DNA from: Mycolicibacter kumamotonensis
GTDB taxonomy: Bacteria; Actinomycetota; Actinomycetes; Mycobacteriales; Mycobacteriaceae
Length of the DNA stretch: 54,730 bases
Assembly (NCBI RefSeq): GCF_002086285.1
Contig: NZ_MVHU01000032.1
Span: 1 to 54,730, forward strand
Direction of reading: 5' to 3'
Shown: positions 25,005-33,565 of the stretch, piece by piece
Position numbering within the stretch: position 1 is the first letter of the stretch
Layout: each line of letters starts with the position of its first letter
Program-made: the position numbers and the translations under genes
The notes under the pieces: model-generated
What the model was told of the DNA's origin: nothing
The model's input: only the letters and a program-made list of their open reading frames with translations
Databases searched by the model: none

Positions 25005-26249
25005 TTACCGGTCCGGGAGCGCGTGCTCGATGATCGGTCGGCGCGGCTGCGGTTCGCGTTCGCGTCGTTTGGCGGCCAGATACACCTGCGCGGTCTCCTC
25101 GGCGACGGTGTGCCAGTCGAAGTCGGCGCTGAGCCGGTCCCGGGCCGCCACGGCGCGGTGCTGGGCCGCGACCGGATCGTCGAGCACCGCGCACACCGCC
25201 GCGGCCAGGGCCGGCACGTCGCGCGGCGGGCACGACATACCGGTATCACCGTCGATCACGGCCTCCCCGAGGCCACCGACGTTCGATGCCACCAGCGGGG
25301 TACCGGCGGCAGCGGCCTCCAGCGCGGCCAGCCCGAAAGGCTCGTAGTGGCTGGGCAGCACGGCGGCGTCCGCGGAATGCAGCTGTGCCAGGAGTTCGTC
25401 ATGGTCCAGCCGCCCCACGAACCGGGTCGCCTTGAGCACCCGGTGCTTTCGGGCGCACTCGATCAGCCAGTCCTGTTGTGTTCCGTCACCGGCGACGGTC
25501 AGCGTGGTTCCCGGGTGGGCCCGCCGGATCCTCGGCAGCGCCGCGATGGCGTCGTGAACGCCCTTCTCGTATTCGAGCCGCCCGACGAACAGCAGTTCCG
25601 GCGGGCCGGTGCGGGGCCGGCGGCGGGCGAACGGCCAACGTGCGGCATCGATGCCGTTGCGGATCACGGTGGTTTCGGCCAGCCCTGGGCCGAACAGATC
25701 GGTGATCTCGTCGCGCATGGAGGCCGAACAGGTGATCAGGGAGTCGGATTCGCGAACGAGCCACGATTCCACCGCGTGCACCTGGCGGCTCAGCCGGCCC
25801 GACACCCAGCCGGAGTGCCGTCCGGCCTCAGTAGCGTGGATCGTGGAAACCAAAGGCACATCATAGAATTCGGCCAGGGCGATCGCCGGGTGTGCCACCA
25901 GCCAGTCGTGGGCGTGCACCAGGTCGGGGCGCCACAAGGTCTGCCCGCCGTCGGTCTTCAACGACAGCCCGGCGCGCACCATGGAGTGACCCATCGCCAG
26001 GGTCCAGGCCATCATGTCTTCGCCGAAGGAGAACTCGTGGGGATCCTGGGCCGCGGCGACGACCCGCACGCCCTCGCTGATCTCGTCCGACAGGGGATGG
26101 GTGCTGGGGTCGGTGCCCGAAGGCCGGCGGGCCAGCACCACGACGTCGTGACCGGCGGCGGCCAGTGCGGTGGACAGGTGGTGGACGTGCCGGCCCAGCC
26201 CGCCGATCACCACCGGCGGGTACTCCCACGACACCATCAGGATTTTCAC
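25005..26249 (-). CDS. GT4 alpha-1,4-glucosyltransferase (Rv3032 type)
   Basis: This 414-aa GT-B enzyme from a GTG start has the same length as Rv3032. The donor-loop glycine motif is in PPVVIGGLGRHVHHL, and the C-terminal E-x7-E motif lies in HYEPFGLAALEAAAAGTPLV. In M. tuberculosis Rv3032 elongates alpha-1,4-glucan for methylglucose lipopolysaccharide and glycogen, using ADP- or UDP-glucose. The downstream order here differs: MMPL and alcohol dehydrogenase genes follow on the same strand. Confidence 0.9.
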   Translation of the reverse strand: MKILMVSWEYPPVVIGGLGRHVHHLSTALAAAGHDVVVLARRPSGTDPSTHPLSDEISEGVRVVAAAQDPHEFSFGEDMMAWTLAMGHSMVRAGLSLKTDGGQTLWRPDLVHAHDWLVAHPAIALAEFYDVPLVSTIHATEAGRHSGWVSGRLSRQVHAVESWLVRESDSLITCSASMRDEITDLFGPGLAETTVIRNGIDAARWPFARRRPRTGPPELLFVGRLEYEKGVHDAIAALPRIRRAHPGTTLTVAGDGTQQDWLIECARKHRVLKATRFVGRLDHDELLAQLHSADAAVLPSHYEPFGLAALEAAAAGTPLVASNVGGLGEAVIDGDTGMSCPPRDVPALAAAVCAVLDDPVAAQHRAVAARDRLSADFDWHTVAEETAQVYLAAKRREREPQPRRPIIEHALPDR

Positions 26250-26349
26250 GCGGCTGTTCCTTGTCGGCGCGGTCGGCGCGAGGTTGCGCGCGAGTGGTCG
26301 TATCGCGGCGTGTCGCGCCGGTGACACGCACAGTCGCGCGGGCGGGGGG

Positions 26350-27879
26350 TCACCGTGGCAGCCTACGGGCATCCAGCGCGCCGAACAGACCGTCGGCCCG
26401 ATTCCATCCCTCGGCGAGCCGTTCGGCCGTGTCGCGATGCCCCGAGGCCAGCGCGTCCGCGATCTCCCGGGTGGCGTGCGCGTGCAGCTGCGCCCGGTAG
26501 CGGGCGTAGTCGGCGGCGGAGTCCTTGCTCACCATGAACGGCCAGTCGCTGGACACCGTCAGCAGCGCCTCCCGCAGGATCTGGTCGGCGACCCGGTCGC
26601 GCGGCGCCGGGCCCGACGGCGCCGCCGTCTGGGACAGAGCCTTGTCGACGGCGCCCAGCGCGGTCTCGACCACCTCGGTGTTCAACTGCACCAGGTCGGC
26701 GACCTGTTCGCCGGACCACACCTGCCAGTCCTTGCCCGAACCCCAGGAGCCGGGCGGCAGGTCGACCGCGTCGCCGACGAACCCGGCGCTGATCGCGTCC
26801 GACAGGGTGCCGACGCGGACCCCGGCCTCCGGCAGTGCGCGCAACACCCGGGCCAGCCACAGCGGTCCCTCGTACCACCAGTGGCCGAACAGTTCGGTGT
26901 CGAAGGCGGCGACCACATGGGCGGGGCGGCCGATCCGCTCGGATTCGCTGCTGAGCCGGTTTCGGACCACTTCGACGAAATCGGCGACGTGGGCGTCGAC
27001 CGCGGCGTCGGCGCGCAGCGGGTCGTAGGGCGCCTTGAGCTCGGGGTCGACGTTGCGGCCGGTGACCCGCGACGGCTTCAGCCCGGTGCGGTGGTCGTGG
27101 GTGTGAAAGTCGCGGTAGGCGCCGTGTCCCGGGTACCCGGATTTCGGCGACCACACCCGGTAGCTGACCTGCAGGTCGCGGCCGAACGCGATCACGTCGG
27201 TCTCACCGACCGGGCGGCCCAGCGCGGTGTCGCCGTGCAGCGAGGGCCCGTCGACCATGAAGTGCGACACCCCGGCCGCGGCGTAGCCGTGCTCAAGGCC
27301 GGGAGCGTAGGCGCATTCGGGCGCCCAGATCCCGGTGGGGGTGTAGGCCAGCCGCGCCCGGGCATCGGCCAGGCCCTCACGCAGCGCGAACTCACGCAGC
27401 CGGGGGGCCAGCAGGGGCTGGAACGGGTGGGCCAGCGGGCCGCCGAGCAGCTCGACCGTGCCGGCCTGCGCCAGCTCGCGCAGCAGCGGGCTGGCACCGT
27501 GCCGCCACAACAGCGCGAAGTCCTCGAGGGCCTGCTCGGCTGCGGCGCACTGATGCCGGCCGAAGTCGCGCAGGTCCGGCAGGGTGGTGGCCTCGGTGGC
27601 GCGCAGCTGCCAATTCGCCAGCCAGTGGTGCATGCCGTCCAGGCAGTACGGGTCGTCGAGCTGGGCGGCGACCACCGGCGTCACCCCGAGGGTGAGCAGG
27701 TTTCGCCGACCCTCGGCGGCCAGCGTCCGCAGCACCCGCATCAGCGGCAGGTAGGCCGCCGACCAGGATTGGTAGAGCCACTCCTCACCGACGGGCCAGC
27801 GGCCGTGGTGGGCCAGCCACGGTAGGTGGGTGTGCAGCACCAGGGTGAACAGGCCCGGCACCAAGGGCTTTTCGCTCAC
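26350..27879 (-). CDS. GH57 family 1,4-alpha-glucan branching enzyme (Rv3031 type)
   Basis: The protein has 509 aa. The N-terminal HTHLPWLAHHGRWPVGEEW is the GH57 entry motif. The catalytic nucleophile Glu is in GIWAPECAYAPG, and the general acid Asp is in VVAAFDTELFGHWWYEGP. A C-terminal helical domain follows. It matches Rv3031, proposed to introduce branches in the MGLP/glycogen glucan. The GTG at 27879 overlaps the preceding methyltransferase stop (GTGA), giving translational coupling; the longer frame upstream lies in that gene. Confidence 0.9.
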   Translation of the reverse strand: MSEKPLVPGLFTLVLHTHLPWLAHHGRWPVGEEWLYQSWSAAYLPLMRVLRTLAAEGRRNLLTLGVTPVVAAQLDDPYCLDGMHHWLANWQLRATEATTLPDLRDFGRHQCAAAEQALEDFALLWRHGASPLLRELAQAGTVELLGGPLAHPFQPLLAPRLREFALREGLADARARLAYTPTGIWAPECAYAPGLEHGYAAAGVSHFMVDGPSLHGDTALGRPVGETDVIAFGRDLQVSYRVWSPKSGYPGHGAYRDFHTHDHRTGLKPSRVTGRNVDPELKAPYDPLRADAAVDAHVADFVEVVRNRLSSESERIGRPAHVVAAFDTELFGHWWYEGPLWLARVLRALPEAGVRVGTLSDAISAGFVGDAVDLPPGSWGSGKDWQVWSGEQVADLVQLNTEVVETALGAVDKALSQTAAPSGPAPRDRVADQILREALLTVSSDWPFMVSKDSAADYARYRAQLHAHATREIADALASGHRDTAERLAEGWNRADGLFGALDARRLPR

Positions 27880-28658
27880 GGCCGCACCGCGATCGCCACC
27901 AGGTCCAAGCTGTCGTCGATGGTGCGTTCGGTGGCGTGGAGGATGTCGAAATCTGTACTGGTCACGGCGGCGACGTCGGCCAGCAGTTCGGCCGGCCAGG
28001 GCGCGTCGGCGACCGCGCGTTCGATCTGGGCGTCGATGATCGAGCCGGCGTGCCGGGCGTCCATCTCGCGCAGCGTGGGCCCGTGAAAGACACCGAGCAT
28101 CGCGTCCATTTCGAACCCGCCGCCGACCAGCAGCTCGGTCAGCTCCGCGGCATTGAGCTCGCGGGTGTGGAACGGGTTGATCGGGGTGTCGCGGCCGGGG
28201 GAGAAGGTGATCCGGTTGGGCGTCGAGATCATCAGCAGCCCACCGGGGCGCAGCACCCGGGCGCATTCGGTGATGAACTGAGCCTGGTCCCACAGGTGCT
28301 CGATGACCTGAAAGTTGACCACGACGTCCACGGCGGCGTCGGGCAGCGGCAGGTCGGCCAGGTTGCCCTGCACCGCCTCCACCCGGGGGTAACGGGCCCG
28401 CACGTGCGCCACCGCGGCGTCGTCGTAGTCCACACCGATCACCCGACGCGCCACCTCGGCGATGAGGTCGGCGCCGTAGCCCTCGCCGAAGCCGGCCTCT
28501 AGTACGTCGCGGCCGGCGCAGCGCGGGGCGAGGTGGCGGTAGACCACCTCGTGACGGCGGAACCAGTAGTTCTCGACGTCGAGCCCGGGAATGGTGCGCT
28601 CGCCCGTCAGCATCAGGGTGGTGTCGGCGGGGGAGTCGGGACCCTCAGTAGATTTCAT
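27876..28658 (-). CDS. SAM-dependent methyltransferase (Rv3030 type)
   Basis: This 260-aa methyltransferase has motif I VLEAGFGEGYGADLIAE, acidic residues in GVDYDDAAVAHV, and FQVIEHLWDQ and VLRPGGLLMIST. It is the Rv3030 counterpart, first gene of the Rv3030-Rv3031-Rv3032 set, implicated in methylation of MGLP glucose. The ATG at 28658 is the only sensible start. It diverges from etfBA across about 200 bp that holds a TTAC-N6-GTAA repeat. Confidence 0.88.
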   Translation of the reverse strand: MKSTEGPDSPADTTLMLTGERTIPGLDVENYWFRRHEVVYRHLAPRCAGRDVLEAGFGEGYGADLIAEVARRVIGVDYDDAAVAHVRARYPRVEAVQGNLADLPLPDAAVDVVVNFQVIEHLWDQAQFITECARVLRPGGLLMISTPNRITFSPGRDTPINPFHTRELNAAELTELLVGGGFEMDAMLGVFHGPTLREMDARHAGSIIDAQIERAVADAPWPAELLADVAAVTSTDFDILHATERTIDDSLDLVAIAVRP

Positions 28659-28730
28659 TGCACAGGCAGGCTAACGCTAACGGCGCCGTCTACGAACCGG
28701 CTACCCCGTGGTGGCTCTATCACGACCCGC

Positions 28731-28771
28731 TACTCTGTACAGGCGAACCGCACTAAGTTACCGATGAGTAA
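28731..28771 (+). promoter_or_regulatory. etfBA promoter region with TTAC-N6-GTAA inverted repeat
   Basis: A TACTCT hexamer (28731-28736) fits a -10. About 20 bp downstream, TTAC-CGATGA-GTAA at 28758-28771 forms an inverted repeat of the general TTACY...RGTAA look seen before lipid-catabolism genes in mycobacteria. A repressor here would block the etfBA transcript. The regulator is not identified. Confidence 0.4.
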
Positions 28772-28855
28772 TATGTTTGTGCGGCTGCGTGAATCGTGAC
28801 CCAAGTCTTGTGGCCGGCCGCTGCAGGACCCCTTCGAGGAGGACGAACCACACTC

Positions 28856-29647
28856 ATGACGAACATCGTGGTCCTGATCAAACAGGTCCCAGACACCTGG
28901 TCGGAGCGCAAGCTCAGCGACGATGACTTCACGCTGGATCGCGACGCCGCCGACGCCGTGCTCGACGAGATCAACGAGCGCGCCGTCGAAGAGGCGCTGC
29001 TGATCCGTGAGCGCGAAGGCGCGGAGGGCACCGTCACCGTGCTGACCGCCGGTCCCGAGCGGGCCACCGAGGCCATCCGCAAGGCGCTGTCGATGGGCGC
29101 CGACAAGGCCGTGCACCTCCTCGACGACGGCATGAAGGGCTCCGACGTGGTGCAGACCGCTTGGGCGCTGGCCCGGGCGCTGGGTGCCATCGAGGGGACC
29201 GAGCTGGTCATCGCCGGCAACGAGTCCACCGACGGTGTCGGCGGCGCGGTTCCGGCCATCATCGCGGAGTACCTGGGCCTGCCGCAGTTGACCCACCTGC
29301 GCAAGCTGACCGTCGAGGGCGGCAAGGTCACCGGCGAGCGCGAGACCGACGACGGCGTGTTCACCCTGGAGGCCTCGCTGCCGGCGGTGGTGAGCGTCAA
29401 CGAGAAGATCAACGAACCGCGCTTCCCGTCCTTCAAGGGCATCATGGCCGCCAAGAAGAAGGAAGTCACCGTGCTCACCCTGGCCGAGATCGGGGTCGAG
29501 GCCGATGAGGTCGGGGTCGCCAACGCCGGGTCCAAGGTGACCGCTTCGACGCCGAAGCCGCCGAAGACCGCCGGCGAGAAGGTGACCGACGAAGGCGACG
29601 GCGGCACCAAGATCGCCGAGTACCTGGTAGCTCAGAAGATCATCTAG
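28856..29647 (+). CDS. etfB: Electron transfer flavoprotein beta subunit
   Basis: This 263-aa protein (FixA in M. tuberculosis naming) starts IVVLIKQVPDTWSERKL and contains LSMGADKAVHLLDD, GNESTDGVGGAVPAIIAEYL and VVSVNEKINEPRFPSFKGIM, conserved ETF-beta segments. With EtfA it accepts electrons from acyl-CoA dehydrogenases in the cytoplasm and passes them to the membrane ETF dehydrogenase. The ATG at 28856 follows AGGAGG by 13 nt. etfA starts 35 nt after its stop. Confidence 0.95.
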   Translation: MTNIVVLIKQVPDTWSERKLSDDDFTLDRDAADAVLDEINERAVEEALLIREREGAEGTVTVLTAGPERATEAIRKALSMGADKAVHLLDDGMKGSDVVQTAWALARALGAIEGTELVIAGNESTDGVGGAVPAIIAEYLGLPQLTHLRKLTVEGGKVTGERETDDGVFTLEASLPAVVSVNEKINEPRFPSFKGIMAAKKKEVTVLTLAEIGVEADEVGVANAGSKVTASTPKPPKTAGEKVTDEGDGGTKIAEYLVAQKII

Positions 29648-29682
29648 GCGATCCCCGGACTTAGAGAGAGACGAAGACAAAC

Positions 29683-30639
29683 ATGGCTGAAGTACTGGTG
29701 CTCGTCGAGCACGCCGAAGGAGCCCTGAAGAAGGTCACCTCCGAATTGATCACCGCCGCGCGTGTGCTCGGCGAGCCGTCCGCGGTCGTCGTCGGTGCCC
29801 CGGGCACCGCCGCCCCGCTGGTCGACGGGCTGAAGGAGGCCGGCGCCGCGAAGATCTACGTCGCCGAGTCCGACGTGGTGGAGAACTACCTGGTCACCCC
29901 GACCGTCGACGTCCTGGCCGCGCTGACCGAATCGGCGACCCCGGCAGCGGTGCTGATCGCCGCCAACGCCGACGGCAAGGAGGTCGCCGGCCGGCTGGCA
30001 GCCCGGATCGGATCCGGTCTGCTGGTCGACGTGGTCGAGGTCAAAGAAGGCGCCAAGGTGGTGCACTCCATCTTCGGTGGTGCCTACACCGTCGACGCCG
30101 AGCCCACCGGCGAGACCCCGGTGATCACCGTGCGGGCGGGCGCCGTCGAGCCGGCCCCGAGCGCCGGTGCCGGCGAGCAGGTCACCGTGGAGGTGCCCGC
30201 AGCCGCCGAGAACGCCACCAAGATCACCTCGCGTGAGCCTGCGGTGGCCGGTGACCGTCCGGAGCTCACCGAGGCCCCCATCGTGGTGGCCGGCGGCCGC
30301 GGCGTCGGCAGCGCCGAGAGTTTCTCGGTGGTCGAGGAGCTGGCCGACTCGCTCGGTGCGGCCGTGGGCGCCTCGCGTGCCGCGGTGGACTCGGGCTACT
30401 ACCCGGGCCAGTTCCAGATCGGCCAGACCGGCAAGACGGTCTCGCCGCAGCTCTACATCGCGTTGGGCATCTCCGGCGCGATCCAGCACCGGGCCGGCAT
30501 GCAGACGTCCAAGACCATCGTGGTGGTCAACAAGGACGAGGAAGCGCCGATCTTCGAGATCGCCGATTACGGCATTGTCGGGGACCTGTTCAAGGTCGCC
30601 CCGCAGCTGACCGAGGCGGTCAAGGCCCGCAAGGGTTAA
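29683..30639 (+). CDS. etfA: Electron transfer flavoprotein alpha subunit
   Basis: The protein has 318 aa (FixB in M. tuberculosis naming). The N-terminal domain begins EVLVLVEHAEGALKKVTSEL, and the C-terminal FAD-binding domain contains GYYPGQFQIGQTGKTVSPQL, YIALGISGAIQHRAGM and IVVVNKDEEAPIFEIADYG, all standard. Partner of EtfB in beta-oxidation electron transfer. A strong terminator follows 23 bp past the stop. Confidence 0.96.
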   Translation: MAEVLVLVEHAEGALKKVTSELITAARVLGEPSAVVVGAPGTAAPLVDGLKEAGAAKIYVAESDVVENYLVTPTVDVLAALTESATPAAVLIAANADGKEVAGRLAARIGSGLLVDVVEVKEGAKVVHSIFGGAYTVDAEPTGETPVITVRAGAVEPAPSAGAGEQVTVEVPAAAENATKITSREPAVAGDRPELTEAPIVVAGGRGVGSAESFSVVEELADSLGAAVGASRAAVDSGYYPGQFQIGQTGKTVSPQLYIALGISGAIQHRAGMQTSKTIVVVNKDEEAPIFEIADYGIVGDLFKVAPQLTEAVKARKG

Positions 30640-30649
30640 TTTCTTCTGC

Positions 30650-33448
30650 GTGAGCAGACGCAAAAGCCCCCGCACGTCTGACGTGTCGGGGGCTTTCGCG
30701 TCTGCCGGGGAGCCCGGCGGGCTGCGTGGTCGGGACGTCGAACGCAGCCGACTGCGCGACCTGCTCGCCGCTGCCCGAAGCGGCAGTAGTCAGGTGCTGG
30801 TGCTGCGCGGTGAGGCCGGTATCGGAAAGACGGCGCTGCTGGACGACCTGGTCGAATCCGCTCCGGATTTCCAGGTGGTCCGGGCGGCCGGCGTGGAGTC
30901 CGATATGGAACTCGCCTTCGCCGGGTTGCAACAGCTGTGCGCACCGCTCGCCGAGAGCCTGGAGCAGCTACCCGAGCCGCAACGCACCGCGTTGGACATC
31001 GCGTTCGGTGTGAGCACCGGAGCCACCCCCGACCGGTTTCTGGTCGGATTAGCGGTGCTCGGGCTGCTGGCCGCGAAGGCCGGGCGGCAACCGGTCCTCT
31101 GCCTCATCGACGATGCCCAGTGGCTGGACCGGGTCTCGGCTCAGACCTTGGGATTCGTGGCGCGCCGGCTGCTGGCCGAACCCATCGTGCTGGTGTGCGC
31201 GCTGCGCCATCCCGTTGACGGCCTGACCGGGCTGCCGAAGCTCATGCTGCGTGGCCTGCCCGACACCGAGGCACGTGCCCTGCTGGAATCGGCGTTGCCG
31301 GGCCGGATCGATCCCCAGGTCGCCGACCGGATCGTCGCCGAAACCCACGGTAATCCGCTGGCACTGCTGGAGTTGCCGCGGGACCTGTCTGCGGCCGAGC
31401 TGGCCGGGGGCTACTACCGGCCCGACGTGGTGCCGGTGGCCGGCCAGATCGAACGCAACTATCTGAGCCGGATTCGCGCCATGCCCGATGACACCCAACG
31501 GCTGATGCTGGTCGCTGCCGCCGAGCCGGTGGGGGATGTGGCGCTGCTGTTGGGCGCCGCGCAGGTACTGGGCCTGACCGCCGAGGCGATGGCCCCGGCC
31601 GAGGAGGCGGGCCTGATCGAAGTCGGTGCGCGGGTGCGGTTCCGCCATCCGCTGGTGCGCTCGGCGATCTACCGCGCGGCGCAGCTTCAGGACCGCCGGG
31701 CGGCCCACCGCGCGTTGGCGCAGGCCACCGACCCGGCGCACGACCCGGACCGGCGCGCATGGCATCGTGCGCACGCCGCAGCCAGCGCCGACGAATCGGT
31801 CGCCGCGGAGCTGGAACGCTCCGCCGACCGGGCGGCGCTGCGCGGTGGTACCGCTGCCGCGGCGGCGTTCCTGGCTCGCGCGACCGAACTCACTCCCGAC
31901 GCGAAGCGGCGAGGGTCCCGCGCGCTCAATGCCGCCGACGTCAAGCGCACCGTGGGCGAAATCGATGCCGCCGGCGAGCTGCTGGCCATCGCCGAGCTGG
32001 CGCCGTTGGACGAGCTGCAGCGCGCCCGGCTGGCCCGGATGCGGGCGCAATTGGGCTTCACCCAGGGGCGCGGCAGCGGGCACGCCCGCGTCATTCTCGA
32101 TTCGGTTCACCAGTTCTTCAGTGCGGCAAGCCATTTGGAGTCGCTTGATCCGGCAATGGCGCAGGAGACGTTGTTGGAGGCGGTCAGCGCCGCGATGTAC
32201 GCCGGCCGGGCGTTCGGGAAACACGTACGCAACCACACCGCGGCGGTACTGGCGGCCGGCTCGCCGCATGACTCGGACCGGCCGGCTGATCTGTTATTGC
32301 GGGCGTTGACCACCCGCATCAGTGCGGGCCCGCGCGCCGGTGTGGCGCCGCTGCGCGCGGCGGTCACCGCGCTCACCCCGGACTCCTGGTCCTGGCAAGC
32401 GTTTCCGGTCGGATACGAAGCCGCCGTACACGACCTGTGGGACGACGAGTCCTGGTATCGGATCGCCAACGACGCGGTGCGGGTCGCGACCGACAGTGGC
32501 GCGCTGGGCATGCTGCCCACCGCGTTGGCGACGCGGGCCGGCGTTCACGTGCAGGCGGGTGAATTCAGCGCGGCACGGGCGCTGATCGCCGACACCGACG
32601 CGTTGACCGCAGCGGCCGGTCAGGCTCCGGTGCGCTACCACGCGTTGGCGCTGGCCGCGTGGACGGGCGAGGAAACCGAGGCACGCGTGCTGATCGACAC
32701 CGCCGAACGCAGCGGGGCCGCCCGCGGGGAGGGCCGGATCATCGCCCTGATCGGCTACGCCGCCGCGGTGTTGTACAACGGGCTGGGCCGTTACCAGTCG
32801 GCGGTGGAGGCGCTGCGCCGGACGGGCGGTTACGAAGATCTCGGCATCTACGGGTGGAACCAGGTCGAACTGGTGGAGTCCGGTGTGCGTGCCGGCGAGC
32901 CGTCGCTGGCCGCGGACGCGCTGGCGCAGCTCGAGGAACGAACCACGGTGAGCGGAACGGACTGGGGGCTGGGTGTGCTGGCCCGGTCGCGGGCGCTGCT
33001 GGGCGAAGGGTCGACCGTCGAGGACCACTATGTCGAGGCCGTTGAGCGGCTGGGGCGAACCCGGATCGCCGTGGAGTCGGCGCGCGCGCACCTGGTGTAC
33101 GGGGAATGGCTTCGTCGGGAGAAGCGGCGCGGCGATGCCCGAACGCAGCTGCGCACGGCGCACGAGATGTTCACCGGATTCGGGGCGCAGGCGTTCGCGC
33201 AGCGCACCCGCCGCGAACTGCAGGCGCTCGGGGAGAAGGTCAGCGGCCGGGCCGGGGCCGGCGGTGACGTGATGACACCGCAGGAGCAGCAGATCGCCGA
33301 GCTGGCGGGTGCCGGCTTGACCAATGCCGAGATCGGGGCGCAGCTGTTCATCAGCGCCCACACCGTCGAATGGCACCTGCGCAAGGTCTTCGCCAAGCTG
33401 GGCATCCGCTCCCGCCGGGAGCTGCGCGACACCGCCGTCGGGCGCTGA
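30650..33448 (+). CDS. LuxR-family AAA-ATPase regulator (LAL/MalT-like)
   Basis: This 932-aa regulator has Walker A GEAGIGKT near residue 54, Walker B LCLIDDAQW, and a long TPR-like helical middle. The C-terminal LuxR helix-turn-helix (about residues 868-925) contains LTNAEIGAQLFISAHTVEWH and LRKVFAKLGIRSRRE. Such proteins bind ATP and an inducer and activate nearby genes, here plausibly the SDR-SDR-nitroreductase operon 118 bp downstream. The GTG at 30650 puts the etfA terminator inside the gene; a GTG at 30683 would skip half of it, and the family-like sequence starts only at LRGRDVERSRL. Confidence 0.85.
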   Translation: MSRRKSPRTSDVSGAFASAGEPGGLRGRDVERSRLRDLLAAARSGSSQVLVLRGEAGIGKTALLDDLVESAPDFQVVRAAGVESDMELAFAGLQQLCAPLAESLEQLPEPQRTALDIAFGVSTGATPDRFLVGLAVLGLLAAKAGRQPVLCLIDDAQWLDRVSAQTLGFVARRLLAEPIVLVCALRHPVDGLTGLPKLMLRGLPDTEARALLESALPGRIDPQVADRIVAETHGNPLALLELPRDLSAAELAGGYYRPDVVPVAGQIERNYLSRIRAMPDDTQRLMLVAAAEPVGDVALLLGAAQVLGLTAEAMAPAEEAGLIEVGARVRFRHPLVRSAIYRAAQLQDRRAAHRALAQATDPAHDPDRRAWHRAHAAASADESVAAELERSADRAALRGGTAAAAAFLARATELTPDAKRRGSRALNAADVKRTVGEIDAAGELLAIAELAPLDELQRARLARMRAQLGFTQGRGSGHARVILDSVHQFFSAASHLESLDPAMAQETLLEAVSAAMYAGRAFGKHVRNHTAAVLAAGSPHDSDRPADLLLRALTTRISAGPRAGVAPLRAAVTALTPDSWSWQAFPVGYEAAVHDLWDDESWYRIANDAVRVATDSGALGMLPTALATRAGVHVQAGEFSAARALIADTDALTAAAGQAPVRYHALALAAWTGEETEARVLIDTAERSGAARGEGRIIALIGYAAAVLYNGLGRYQSAVEALRRTGGYEDLGIYGWNQVELVESGVRAGEPSLAADALAQLEERTTVSGTDWGLGVLARSRALLGEGSTVEDHYVEAVERLGRTRIAVESARAHLVYGEWLRREKRRGDARTQLRTAHEMFTGFGAQAFAQRTRRELQALGEKVSGRAGAGGDVMTPQEQQIAELAGAGLTNAEIGAQLFISAHTVEWHLRKVFAKLGIRSRRELRDTAVGR
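30663..30696 (+). terminator. Strong etfBA terminator overlapping the LuxR gene start
   Basis: AAAGCCCCCG then CACGTC (30663-30678) pairs with GACGTG and CGGGGGCTTT (30680-30696), with one bulged T at 30686. That is 16 paired bases. The terminal CTTT/AAAG makes it usable on both strands. It lies inside the first codons of the next annotated frame. Confidence 0.8.
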
Positions 33449-33457
33449 GCCGGGTCC

Positions 33458-33471
33458 CGACCCCGGGGTCG
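33458..33471. promoter_or_regulatory. 14-bp perfect palindrome between LuxR gene and the redox operon
   Basis: CGACCCCGGGGTCG lies ten bases past the LuxR stop and about 95 bp before the first oxidoreductase start. It could be a LuxR-type binding site or part of a terminator. No other copy was noticed in the window. Confidence 0.35.
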
Positions 33472-33565
33472 CCCGCTCAGACTACGGATTTTCCGGGGTT
33501 CCCCCACGGCGCTGCGGTGCCAGTGTCGAGGTATCGAAACCGTGTGCAGAGAGGATGTGTCGAGA

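Noticed and set aside
25005..25233. N-terminal extension of the MMPL protein inside the glycosyltransferase gene
   Set aside because: It would overlap another same-strand gene by more than 200 bp with Arg/Gly-rich shadow sequence. The GTG at 24996 directly precedes the first membrane segment.
32294..33376. Minus-strand frame of 360 codons opposite the LuxR regulator
   Set aside because: It is opposite the TPR-like region and LuxR domain of a coherent 932-residue protein, and its own sequence shows no domain.
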